Of a stretch of 52,657 nucleotides of DNA, positions 37,785 to 46,263 are shown in pieces. The notes beneath the pieces were generated by a model. It had not been told where the DNA came from, searched no databases, and saw only the letters and a list, made by a program, of their open reading frames with translations. The stretch spans positions 1 through 52,657 of the forward strand of contig QKHT01000016.1 in assembly GCA_003249935.1 (NCBI GenBank). Reading direction: 5' to 3'. The translations under genes and the position numbers were made by a program. The first letter of the stretch is position 1, and each line of letters begins with the position of its first letter. Origin of the DNA: Bacteroidota bacterium. GTDB taxonomy: Bacteria > Bacteroidota > Bacteroidia > Bacteroidales > UBA5342.

Positions 37785-38944
37785 AGTTGATTTATTGTAT
37801 ACATTTTTACGTCTTCGGCCGTTACTTCATCGGTGCACAATATCATAAGGCGTTCTACAATATTCCGAAGTTCACGGATGTTTCCACTGTACTTTAATGC
37901 ACAGAGTGCTTCGATTGCATCATCGGAAAAGGTTATCATCTTCATAGACTGTTCTTCGGCAATTTGTTCGTTAAAATAGTTGATTAACAATGGTATATCG
38001 TTAGTTCTTTCTCGTAAAGGCGGAACATGAATTAAAATAACGCTAAGTCGATGATAAAGATCTTCCCGAAATCGTTGAGATGAAATTTCATCTGTAAGTA
38101 TTTTATTTGTCGCAGCCAAAACTCTTACATTCACTTTAATTGGTGTATCGCTCCCTACTCTGGTTATTACTTTTTCTTGCAATGCCCGAAGTACTTTTGC
38201 TTGTGCCGAAAGGCTCATGTCGCCAATTTCATCTAGAAACAAGGTGCCGCCGTCGGCTTGTTCAAATTTACCCTTACGTTGTTTAATTGCTGAGGTAAAT
38301 GCCCCTTTTTCATGGCCGAATAGTTCGCTTTCAATAAGTTCGGATGGTATGGCTGCACAATTTACTTCTATAAAAGGTTGTGTATTTCTGGGGCTCATTT
38401 CGTGAATTAACCGAGCGATAACTTCCTTTCCGGTGCCGTTTTCACCAGTAATTAAAACCCTGGCATCTGTTGGTGCTACACGTTCGAGTATTGATCGAAC
38501 ATGGTGAATGGGTTCGCTGTTTCCAATCATTTCGTATTTGCGCGAAATTTTCTTTCGGAGTACTTTGGTTTCTTCAATTAGTCCTTTACGGTCGATGCCA
38601 TTTTTTACTGTTATCAGCAACCTGTTTAAATCAATTGGTTTCTGAATGAAATCGAAAGCTCCTTTTTTTATGGCATCAACAGCAGTTTCGATATCACCAT
38701 GACCCGAAATCATTATAAATTGAGCATCCGGTTTTTCCTGACGTGAAGTTTGTAAAAGCTCCAAACCGTCTATTCCGGGCATTTTTATATCGCATAGAAC
38801 GAGGTCATAGTTATTCAAACGCATTTTTTCAAGTCCATCAAGTCCATCAATGGCTAAGTCTATCTCGTATTTTTCGTATTCGAGAATATCCTTAAGTGTA
38901 TTCCTTATGCTTCTTTCGTCGTCAATTACAAGAATTCGGGCCAT
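37781..38944 (-). CDS. NtrC-type response regulator lacking a DNA-binding domain
   Basis: The 387-residue product has a receiver domain (residues 1-120; acidic pair Asp8/Asp9, phosphoacceptor Asp52 in LCDIKMPG, Lys102 in QKP) and a sigma-54-activating AAA+ domain (about 135-370; Walker A GENGTGKE 167-174, GAFTSA loop 214-219, Walker B GGTLFLDEIGD). It stops at YTINQL just after the AAA+ lid, where the Fis-type HTH should begin. It may work from solution, or with a partner. GAFTSA replaces GAFTGA. No sensor kinase is adjacent. A TATATTTG element lies upstream. Confidence 0.9.
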   Translation of the reverse strand: MARILVIDDERSIRNTLKDILEYEKYEIDLAIDGLDGLEKMRLNNYDLVLCDIKMPGIDGLELLQTSRQEKPDAQFIMISGHGDIETAVDAIKKGAFDFIQKPIDLNRLLITVKNGIDRKGLIEETKVLRKKISRKYEMIGNSEPIHHVRSILERVAPTDARVLITGENGTGKEVIARLIHEMSPRNTQPFIEVNCAAIPSELIESELFGHEKGAFTSAIKQRKGKFEQADGGTLFLDEIGDMSLSAQAKVLRALQEKVITRVGSDTPIKVNVRVLAATNKILTDEISSQRFREDLYHRLSVILIHVPPLRERTNDIPLLINYFNEQIAEEQSMKMITFSDDAIEALCALKYSGNIRELRNIVERLMILCTDEVTAEDVKMYTINQL

Positions 38945-38970
38945 AACTTATGCTTTGTTTTGAATTTTTA

Positions 38971-38978
38971 CAAATATA
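38971..38978 (-). promoter_or_regulatory. Candidate -7 element before the HTH-less regulator
   Basis: On the minus strand TATATTTG matches TAnnTTTG, 26 bases before the ATG; no clear -33 box. Confidence 0.4.
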
Positions 38979-39052
38979 CTCCTATGATTAAATATATCCG
39001 ATAGTTCAACTATTTTAATGAATCAAATCGTAAGTTTTCAGCATCAATTATT

Positions 39053-39060
39053 TAACTTTG
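39053..39060 (+). promoter_or_regulatory. Candidate -7 element before corA
   Basis: TAACTTTG matches TAnnTTTG. Its position implies a transcription start near 39065, which favours ATG 39077 over ATG 39062. Confidence 0.5.
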
Positions 39061-39076
39061 CATGAAACGACATCAT

Positions 39077-40021
39077 ATGATTCGAATTTTCTATCGTCAA
39101 GATACAACCATAATCACATCTACAAGGTTGGATGTGTTAAATACCATTTCTATCGAAGATATAATTTGGATTGATTTATTGAATCCGATACAGGTTGAAA
39201 GGGAAACAGTCGAAAGTATTTTGGGTACAGAGCTTACAACCAGACAAGAAGCTGAAGAGATAGAAAGTTCGTCAAAGTATTCGGAAGATTCAAATGAAAT
39301 TTGTATTAATACCAACTTTCTTACTTTTAGCAAGGGTGAATATATTGTTGATCCGGTGTCGTTTATCTTGCGTAAGAATATACTGCTTTCTCAGCGAAAT
39401 ATGAAATTACGATCCTTTGAAGAAACGGTGAGAAAAGTTTTAAACCTTACCAACGTTGATGGATTTGTGGTTTTTTTGGTTCTTCTGGAAACGCGAATTG
39501 ATTTTGATGCAGATTTTATAGAACAAGTTTCATCTGAGATTTCTGTTATTAGTAGAAAATTGTCACTGAAGGGTACGCCAGACGGTGATTTATTGCTTAA
39601 AATCAATGCATTTCAGGAGCGAACAATGATGCTTAGGGAGAATTTTGTCGAAAAGCAACGCATACTCTCTTCAATTCTAAAAAGTCATTTTTTCCCGAAG
39701 GAAAATTATGAAAATATGCGCGTGATGATTAAGGATGTAGGCTCTTTATTGGACCATGTTGCATTTAATTTTGAGCGTCTGGAATACATGCAAAACACTT
39801 TTTTGGGTTTAATTGATATTGAGCAGAACCGCATTATAAAGATATTTACGGTGGTGACTGTTATTTTTATGCCTCCAACATTAATCGCTTCGATATACGG
39901 AATGAATTTTAAGTGGATGCCTGAATTGACCGAACCATGGGGTTATCCTTTAGCATTGCTTTTTATGGTATTTTCTTCGACAATTACCTTGTTTGTTTTC
40001 AGAAGAAAAAAATGGTTGTAA
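39077..40021 (+). CDS. corA: CorA-family divalent cation transporter
   Basis: CorA channels carry Mg2+ (or Co2+, Ni2+) across the inner membrane. The 314-residue product has a cytoplasmic N-terminal alpha/beta domain, long helices (about residues 150-250), and two C-terminal membrane segments (about 256-275 and 290-308). The selectivity signature YGMN lies between them (GMN at 275-277), and the basic end FRRKKWL follows. An in-frame ATG at 39062 would add MKRHH, but it precedes the predicted transcription start. No Mg riboswitch is visible. Confidence 0.92.
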   Translation: MIRIFYRQDTTIITSTRLDVLNTISIEDIIWIDLLNPIQVERETVESILGTELTTRQEAEEIESSSKYSEDSNEICINTNFLTFSKGEYIVDPVSFILRKNILLSQRNMKLRSFEETVRKVLNLTNVDGFVVFLVLLETRIDFDADFIEQVSSEISVISRKLSLKGTPDGDLLLKINAFQERTMMLRENFVEKQRILSSILKSHFFPKENYENMRVMIKDVGSLLDHVAFNFERLEYMQNTFLGLIDIEQNRIIKIFTVVTVIFMPPTLIASIYGMNFKWMPELTEPWGYPLALLFMVFSSTITLFVFRRKKWL

Positions 40022-40073
40022 ATTAATGGCTTATAAACCAATGAAAATCAGTTTTTTTGTTCGAAATAAGATA

Positions 40074-40081
40074 TAGTTTTG
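40074..40081 (+). promoter_or_regulatory. Candidate promoter for the S46 peptidase
   Basis: TAGTTTTG matches the -7 consensus; a TTTG at 40056-40059 is only 14 bases upstream. Transcription from here fits ATG 40105 rather than the in-frame start at 40057. Confidence 0.4.
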
Positions 40082-40104
40082 CCAAAATTTCAAATAAAAT
40101 AAGT

Positions 40105-42246
40105 ATGATAAAGCGATTATTGATTGTACTATGTGTTTTCTCGGCACTTAGAACAAATGTACGTGCCGACGAAGGGATGTGGTTGGTTTCGATGATTAGC
40201 GAGTATGGCCAAAAAAATCTTTCGGAATTGGGAGCTGAAATAACTCCCGAGGAGATATATTCTATTAACAGTAGTAGTTTGAAAGATGCCATTGTGATAT
40301 TCGGACGGGGATGTACCGGCGAATTAATTTCGAATGAAGGATTGATTCTAACCAATCATCATTGTGGTTATGCTTCAATTCAACAACATAGCACTGTCGA
40401 TCATGATTATTTAAAGGAAGGATTTTGGGCCAAAGAGAAGGCTGCCGAAATCCCTACGACGGGTTTAACCGTTTCATTTTTAAAAGAAATTGTGGATGTT
40501 ACGCAAGAGTTTCAGGATGCAATTAAAACAGGTGTTTCCGAACCTAAACGTCGTTCTGTTATTGATTCTATTACTTCGGTAGTTAAAAAATTATACTCCG
40601 ATTCCGTTTCGGGCTACGATATAAGCATTCGTGCATTTTATTCGGGAAATAAGTATTATTTGTTTAAATATCAAGTGTTTAACGATGTTAGATTTGTAGG
40701 AGCCCCCCCATCATCGATTGGAAATTTTGGAGATGAAACTGACAACTGGATGTGGCCTCGACATGTGGGGGATTTTAGTTTATTCAGGGTTTATTGTGCG
40801 CCTGATGGAAAACCTGCCAAATATTCGGCTAAAAATGTACCATATAAGTCAAAGTCTTTTCTGCCTGTATCTTTAAAAGGTTACGAAGCGGGTGATTTTT
40901 CGATGACCATGGGTTATCCGGGTTCAACCGACAGATATTTAACATCTTGGGGTATTGAAGAACGAATGAATCTTGTAAATCAATCGCGAATTAAAATACG
41001 CAAAGTAAAACAAGATGCATGGATGACTGATATGATGGCCAGTCAGGCTGTAAATATCAAATATGCATCAAAATTTGCCAGAAGTGCCAATTATTATAAG
41101 AATAGTATTGGAATGAACCTTGGTCTGAAAAAGTTGGATGTATTGAACAGTAAACGAAAATTGGAGAAAGATTTCGCGGATTGGATTGTTACAACAGGTT
41201 CACAAGATAAATATGGCGAAACTTTAAATAAACTTGCGCAAGGATATGAAGGAAGAGCTAAATTTTATAAACCAGATTTGTATTTAAATGAGGCATTGGT
41301 TAACGGTGCTGAAATATTTTCATTTGCTGGCAAAATTGGGCTATGGGCTTCCGGTCGCAAGCACATGAAAGTCAATCCGGGTTCAGCCGAAATTATTGAA
41401 ACCATACGTGATTTTTACAAGGATTACGATGTGTCTACCGATAAAAAGGCCTTGGTTGCTATATTGCCGGTATTTTTTGGTGAAATTGGTCCTGAATTTA
41501 TTCCCGCATCTATGCAGAAAGTTAAAAGTGGAAAGATGTCTGTTGAGGAATATGTCGATAAACTTTTTAAAAATTCTGTATTTGCTGATAGTACCCGGTT
41601 GATTTCGTTAATTAGGAAAGGTAAATTTGGCAAATTAGTTTTGGATGATGCCTATGTTTGCTATAATGAAATTCGGAATTTACGCAATAATCTCGAATCA
41701 GAACTGGCTTCGTATGCAGATTTGGTCTCTGCCGGACGGCGTGAATTTGAGGCCGGTTTGAAAGAAATGTATGGTTCGAGCAAGGTTCTATCGCCCGATG
41801 CCAATTTTACAATGCGGGCAAGTTTTGGACATGTTGGGGGTTATTCCCCTAAAGATGGTGTAAAATATTTGTATTATACATCTTATTCGGGGATTCTTGA
41901 GAAGGAAATACCAGGTGATAGAGAATTTTCGGTAGATCCAAGGTTGAAACTGTTGTTTTTGTCGAAAGATTTTGGCCCTTATGCAGATAAAGATGGGGTT
42001 TTGAGGATTAATTTTCTTACTAACAATGATATAACAGGTGGAAATTCAGGTAGTCCTGTTATAAATAAACGAGGTGAGTTGTTTGGTTTAGCTTTTGACG
42101 GGAACTGGGAAGCAATGTCTGGTGATATTGCATTTGAACCAAAACTTCAAAAAACGATATGTGTAGATATTCGTTACGTTCTTTTTGTAATAGATAAATT
42201 TGCAGGAGCCACCAATTTAATTGAAGAGTTGAAAATAGTGGATTAA
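40105..42246 (+). CDS. S46 dipeptidyl-peptidase, DPP7 type
   Basis: S46 peptidases release N-terminal dipeptides in the periplasm of amino-acid-fermenting Bacteroidota. The 713-residue product has a signal peptide (residues 1-21), catalytic His86 in LTNHHCGYA, Asp223 in RHVGDFSLF and Ser648 in TGGNSGSPV. Gly666 in FDGNWEAMSGDI sits where DPP11 enzymes have Arg, so a DPP7-like preference for hydrophobic P1 residues is inferred rather than Asp/Glu. Length equals the family norm. It is a single gene, start chosen by signal peptide and promoter position. Confidence 0.93.
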   Translation: MIKRLLIVLCVFSALRTNVRADEGMWLVSMISEYGQKNLSELGAEITPEEIYSINSSSLKDAIVIFGRGCTGELISNEGLILTNHHCGYASIQQHSTVDHDYLKEGFWAKEKAAEIPTTGLTVSFLKEIVDVTQEFQDAIKTGVSEPKRRSVIDSITSVVKKLYSDSVSGYDISIRAFYSGNKYYLFKYQVFNDVRFVGAPPSSIGNFGDETDNWMWPRHVGDFSLFRVYCAPDGKPAKYSAKNVPYKSKSFLPVSLKGYEAGDFSMTMGYPGSTDRYLTSWGIEERMNLVNQSRIKIRKVKQDAWMTDMMASQAVNIKYASKFARSANYYKNSIGMNLGLKKLDVLNSKRKLEKDFADWIVTTGSQDKYGETLNKLAQGYEGRAKFYKPDLYLNEALVNGAEIFSFAGKIGLWASGRKHMKVNPGSAEIIETIRDFYKDYDVSTDKKALVAILPVFFGEIGPEFIPASMQKVKSGKMSVEEYVDKLFKNSVFADSTRLISLIRKGKFGKLVLDDAYVCYNEIRNLRNNLESELASYADLVSAGRREFEAGLKEMYGSSKVLSPDANFTMRASFGHVGGYSPKDGVKYLYYTSYSGILEKEIPGDREFSVDPRLKLLFLSKDFGPYADKDGVLRINFLTNNDITGGNSGSPVINKRGELFGLAFDGNWEAMSGDIAFEPKLQKTICVDIRYVLFVIDKFAGATNLIEELKIVD

Positions 42247-42281
42247 CAAAAATGGAGTAGGCAGTACCGTAATTTTTTAAC

Positions 42282-42289
42282 TAACTTTG
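42282..42289 (+). promoter_or_regulatory. Candidate -7 element before cysE
   Basis: TAACTTTG matches TAnnTTTG, 22 bases before the ATG; the -33 region has no TTTG. Confidence 0.45.
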
Positions 42290-42311
42290 CGCAAAATAAA
42301 AGTAGTAGAAA

Positions 42312-43238
42312 ATGGATCAATTGCGATATACGCAACGCTTAGGGGGAGTAGTTGAAGAATTATCATCTTTCGACTCGTTCAGTTCTGTCTGTCATTCTCA
42401 CATGGCTGGAGAACCTATGCCTTCTGTACGTCGTTTGCAAGAAGTGGTGGATATTACCCGGGATGTACTATTTCCCGGGTATTTTGGGGATACTTCGCTC
42501 AATTTCACCACTGTAAAGTATCATTTGGGTGTAAATACCGAAAAACTATTTGATATTCTTTCGGAACAGATTCTTGCGGGGTTATGTTTCGCATGCGAAA
42601 ACAAAAAGGATTTGGAAATGCCTTTAATGCGTTCAAAGGCTCAGGAGATTACAACACAGTTTATCGAGACATTACCTTCGATAAGGGCTGTTTTGGTTAC
42701 AGATGTTAAGGCTGCTTATTATGGCGATCCGGCAGCACAAAGTTATGGCGAAGTTATTTTTTGTTATCCTGCGATAAGGGCAATTACGAACTATCGTATT
42801 GCTCACGCACTGGTTGGCCTTGGAGTCCCGCTTATTCCAAGAATTATTAGTGAAATGGCCCATTCTGAAACAGGGATAGATATTCATCCAAATGCACAGA
42901 TTGGTGAGTACTTTACAATAGATCATGGCACAGGTGTGGTTATTGGCGCAACAGCAATAATTGGTAAAAATGTAAAACTCTTTCAAGGGGTTACATTAGG
43001 CGCAAAATCGTTCCCTGTTGATGAAAATGGAAACCCTATAAAAGGCATTCCCCGTCATCCTATCCTGGAGGACAATGTTATTATTTACTCTAATGCTACA
43101 ATTTTAGGAAGGATTACATTGGGTGAAGGCTCGGTTGTTGGAGGTAATGTTTGGGTTACTAACAGTATTCCTCCGGGTTCTAGAATTGTACAAACAAGGG
43201 TTAAAGAGAATTTGTATTTAGATGGTGGTGGAATTTGA
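42312..43238 (+). CDS. cysE: Serine O-acetyltransferase
   Basis: The enzyme acetylates serine in the first step of cysteine synthesis. The 308-residue product has a helical N-terminal domain and a left-handed beta-helix of hexapeptide repeats from about residue 190 (GIDIHPNAQIGEYFTIDHGTGVVIGATAIIGKNVKLFQGVTLGA, then a loop, then NVIIYSNATILGRITLGEGSVVGGNVWVT). The HGTGVVIG segment with the catalytic His-Asp pair is intact. It corresponds to the plant/EpsC-like long form with an extended N-terminus. The next gene follows after 15 bases. Confidence 0.93.
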   Translation: MDQLRYTQRLGGVVEELSSFDSFSSVCHSHMAGEPMPSVRRLQEVVDITRDVLFPGYFGDTSLNFTTVKYHLGVNTEKLFDILSEQILAGLCFACENKKDLEMPLMRSKAQEITTQFIETLPSIRAVLVTDVKAAYYGDPAAQSYGEVIFCYPAIRAITNYRIAHALVGLGVPLIPRIISEMAHSETGIDIHPNAQIGEYFTIDHGTGVVIGATAIIGKNVKLFQGVTLGAKSFPVDENGNPIKGIPRHPILEDNVIIYSNATILGRITLGEGSVVGGNVWVTNSIPPGSRIVQTRVKENLYLDGGGI

Positions 43239-43253
43239 AATAAATAGCAGATA

Positions 43254-44540
43254 TTGGATAATTTAAAATTGATTGCCAAAACATTACCGGGTTTAGAACC
43301 TGTTTTGGTACAAGAATTAGAAGCTTTAGGCGCAAAAGAAATAGAAATTGTTAACAGTGCGGTATTGTTTAATGGCGATCAGGCGGTTTTGTACAAAGCA
43401 AATTTATGGTGCCGGACTGCATTGAAAATTCTTAAGCCCATAAAGTTGTTTCCGGCAGAGTCGCCCGATGATGTTTTTAAAGCTGTAAAAGAAATTGATT
43501 GGGAAGTATACCTGAGTCCGAAAGGCACTTACCATATTGAACCTGTAATACGCGGACATGAATTTGACCGAGGTTCCTTGGTGCCTCACAGAATTAAAGA
43601 TGGTATAACCGAGTATTTCAGAAAGAAATCAAACACTAAACCATCGGTTCGTTTAACAAATCCCGACTTAGTTATAAATATTCATATAAACGAGGGGCAA
43701 GCCACCATTTCGCTTGATAGTACCGGTGTTTCTCTTGGTAAACGTGGTTGGCGACAAGGTTCAACCGAGGCACAACTGAATGAAGTTTTGGCTGCTGGCT
43801 TGTTGATGATGTCTGGTTGGCAAGGTGACTCGAATTTATACGATCCAATGTGTGGGACCGGAACGATACTTATTGAAGCAGCCTTAATCGCACTAAATAT
43901 TCCACCGGGTATATTCAGGGATGGTTTTGCCTTTGAGCGCTGGAACGATTTTAACGAAGAACTTTATCGTGAAATTTATGATGACGATTCACAGGAGCGT
44001 GAATTCAATTATCTCCTTTATGGTTCTGATGTCTCATCTTCGGTGATTTCGATTGCAGGCGAAAATGTAAAAAGTGCCGGATTGAATAAATATGTTTCAT
44101 TATCGGTAAAATCATTTCAAAACTGGTCGCCAAAAAATGACCGGGGTGTAATATTTACATATCCGCCTCATGGCGAAAAGATTTTACCATCGGAGCAAGC
44201 AAATCTTTATTCGGTATTTGGAAGGCATATTAAACAGACATGTGCAGGGCATAAACTTAATTTGTTTATCCCCGATACAGAGATGGTTATGAATATTGGC
44301 ATAAGGCCACAAAACACCATAAAAATAAAAAATGGTCTTTTGCCATTTGAATTGCAAATGTGTGATATTCGCGATGGGATGACATTGAGTGCAAGGCGTG
44401 AAGGAAAAAACGAGCACTTTACACAAAGAGGCAATGAATCAACACAATTTGGCGAAAAGAAAGTTATCAGAAAAATTGGTTTAAGAGCTAATCATTCAAA
44501 TAAACCAACTTTTCGTAAAAGAGATGATACCAAGGATTAA
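43254..44540 (+). CDS. THUMP-domain RlmL-like RNA methyltransferase with altered motif IV
   Basis: The 428-residue product resembles the N-terminal half of RlmL, which makes m2G in 23S rRNA. It has an N-terminal ferredoxin-like/THUMP part (about residues 1-155) and a Rossmann methyltransferase with SAM motif I YDPMCGTGTILIEAA (196-210). Motif IV, normally NPPYGER, is YPPHGEK (303-309), so the catalytic Asn and Tyr are both changed. A basic, disordered tail closes it. It starts at TTG 43254 with MDNLKLIAKTLPGLE, matching the family; no ATG fits. It may be co-transcribed with cysE. Confidence 0.88.
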   Translation: MDNLKLIAKTLPGLEPVLVQELEALGAKEIEIVNSAVLFNGDQAVLYKANLWCRTALKILKPIKLFPAESPDDVFKAVKEIDWEVYLSPKGTYHIEPVIRGHEFDRGSLVPHRIKDGITEYFRKKSNTKPSVRLTNPDLVINIHINEGQATISLDSTGVSLGKRGWRQGSTEAQLNEVLAAGLLMMSGWQGDSNLYDPMCGTGTILIEAALIALNIPPGIFRDGFAFERWNDFNEELYREIYDDDSQEREFNYLLYGSDVSSSVISIAGENVKSAGLNKYVSLSVKSFQNWSPKNDRGVIFTYPPHGEKILPSEQANLYSVFGRHIKQTCAGHKLNLFIPDTEMVMNIGIRPQNTIKIKNGLLPFELQMCDIRDGMTLSARREGKNEHFTQRGNESTQFGEKKVIRKIGLRANHSNKPTFRKRDDTKD

Positions 44541-44549
44541 GATCCGAGG

Positions 44550-45953
44550 TCATATCTCAATATTGAATTTTGTTAAGCGGCGGTCCAATGCATTCCATTT
44601 TATGTTTAGCATTTGGGCCGCTTTGCTTTTGTTGTTTTCACAAATCTGCAATACTTTAATAATTGTCTGTTTTTCAAGTTCTTCGAGGTCGTAAATGTCG
44701 CAGCAATCGATGCCCGTAACAATCTGGTTTGAACCATCAATTGGTTGTGTCGTCGATTGGCTGCAAATGTCGGGAAAATGAGCTTTTCCCAAAATCTTTC
44801 CATCCGTAAGAATCATCGCACGCTCTATAAGATTTCTCAGTTCTCTCACATTTCCCGGAAATGAATAATTGGATAGTTCTTTTAGTGCATCTTTTTCTAT
44901 ACGTTCAATCTTTATTCTCATTTTACCCGAAAAATGATTAATAAAGTGGTTCACTAAAATAGGAATGTCTTCTCTTCTCTCTCTAAGCGGCGGAATATTT
45001 ATTATAAATGCTGCAATCCGGTGATATAGGTCGGTACGCAGCGTTTTGCCGGAAGCTAATTCTTCTTTAGTTTTGTTTGTTGCTGCAATAATTCTTACGT
45101 CAAATGGTATTTCTTTGCTTGAACCCACTTTAGAGTATTTTCGTTCTTCCAGTGCGCGTAACAGTTTTACTTGCAGCATTTCGGGTAAATCGCCGATTTC
45201 ATCTAAAAACATGGTGCCTTTATTAGCCACTTCAAGCCAACCGGCTTTGTCGGCGACTGCACCGGTAAAAGAACCTTTAGTATGCCCAAAAAATTCACTT
45301 TCAAAGAGCGTATCCTGTATAGCCGGGGTGTTTACTGCACCAAAGTAAAAGGGTGCTCTTTCGCTAAATTGGTGAATACCCTTAGCAACAAGCTCTTTTC
45401 CGGTTCCACTCTCACCAGTTATCAAAACTGAAGTGTCACGACTTTTCGAAACCTTTATTATCAAAGATTTTACTTGTTTTGCACTTGAACTTTCGCCAAT
45501 GAATGAAACGCCTTCTATTTCAGCCAAATCATCTTTTAGTCTCGCAGTTTGTTTGTTGAGCCGGTTAAGATCATTAAAAAGTACTTTCATCCTCATCGCC
45601 CTTTCCAATGAAATATTGACGCTATCTGTAGAAAAAGGCTTACACAAAAAATCTATTGCACCATTACGCATTGCACCGATAATGGTATCTGAATCGGTAT
45701 GAGAACTTACCATCACCACCAGAACATCCGGAAAATTTTCTCTTATGATGGAAAGGATCTGATGTCCATTCATTCCCGGCAAAGAATAATCACAAAATAC
45801 AAAATCAATGCTTTGGTCGTTCAGAATTTCGAAAGCATGTTTTGCTTCGTAGGCATTGTAAATCGTGATGTCAGTGTTTAATGATGATTTTATCATTTCG
45901 TGTATGATTTCGTCATCATCAATAATCAGTAATTTAAACGGGGTGTCATTCAT
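44550..45953 (-). CDS. NtrC-family sigma-54 response regulator
   Basis: The 467-residue product is a complete activator of sigma-54 promoters: receiver domain (residues 1-125; phosphoacceptor Asp55 in FCDYSLPG), AAA+ domain (about 150-385; Walker A GESGTGKE 180-187, GSFTGA loop 227-232, GTMFLDEIGD) and a C-terminal Fis-type HTH (about 425-467; IIKVLQICENNKSKAAQMLNIKWNALDRRL). It is convergent with the methyltransferase, leaving only 9 bases, and divergent from the LruC lipoprotein, whose upstream region carries a sigma-54-like promoter it might control. No histidine kinase is adjacent. Confidence 0.95.
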   Translation of the reverse strand: MNDTPFKLLIIDDDEIIHEMIKSSLNTDITIYNAYEAKHAFEILNDQSIDFVFCDYSLPGMNGHQILSIIRENFPDVLVVMVSSHTDSDTIIGAMRNGAIDFLCKPFSTDSVNISLERAMRMKVLFNDLNRLNKQTARLKDDLAEIEGVSFIGESSSAKQVKSLIIKVSKSRDTSVLITGESGTGKELVAKGIHQFSERAPFYFGAVNTPAIQDTLFESEFFGHTKGSFTGAVADKAGWLEVANKGTMFLDEIGDLPEMLQVKLLRALEERKYSKVGSSKEIPFDVRIIAATNKTKEELASGKTLRTDLYHRIAAFIINIPPLRERREDIPILVNHFINHFSGKMRIKIERIEKDALKELSNYSFPGNVRELRNLIERAMILTDGKILGKAHFPDICSQSTTQPIDGSNQIVTGIDCCDIYDLEELEKQTIIKVLQICENNKSKAAQMLNIKWNALDRRLTKFNIEI

Positions 45954-46263
45954 GAGCTTTGTATTATCTGGTTGTAAATATAGTTAAAAGTCATTTGTGA
46001 AAATACTAAAATGTTTAGACCTAAGTCGTTTAATTGAAATTTTAAGTTTTAATTAATATAATAATTTGCTGTTTTCAATTAATTATTGTAAAATTGATAA
46101 TAAATAAACATGAAATAGTTAGCTGATCATTTATTAATTATAAAAATCTTCATTTTCGAATAATAGTTTATGTGTGTTAGTTCGGTTAATATGTTGATAT
46201 ATAGTCTGATAAAGTTTGTGGCACATTATTTGTTTTTTGTATTTCAGAATAAAAAAGAAGAAT
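45954..46263. other. AT-rich divergent regulatory region
   Basis: This 310-base gap separates the NtrC regulator from the LruC lipoprotein gene. It is strongly AT-rich with several partial palindromes containing TTAATTA (near 46049-46056, 46076-46088 and 46131-46143), possible activator sites, and ends with the sigma-54-like element at 46219-46233. No ORF or RNA is credible. Confidence 0.5.
46219..46233 (+). promoter_or_regulatory. Sigma-54-like promoter upstream of the LruC lipoprotein
   Basis: TGGCAC (46219-46224), five bases, TTGT (46230-46233) matches the sigma-54 consensus TGGCAC-N5-TTGC at all but the last position. The start of transcription would be near 46244, 20 bases before ATG 46264. 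The neighbouring divergent gene encodes a full NtrC-type activator. Confidence 0.5.
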
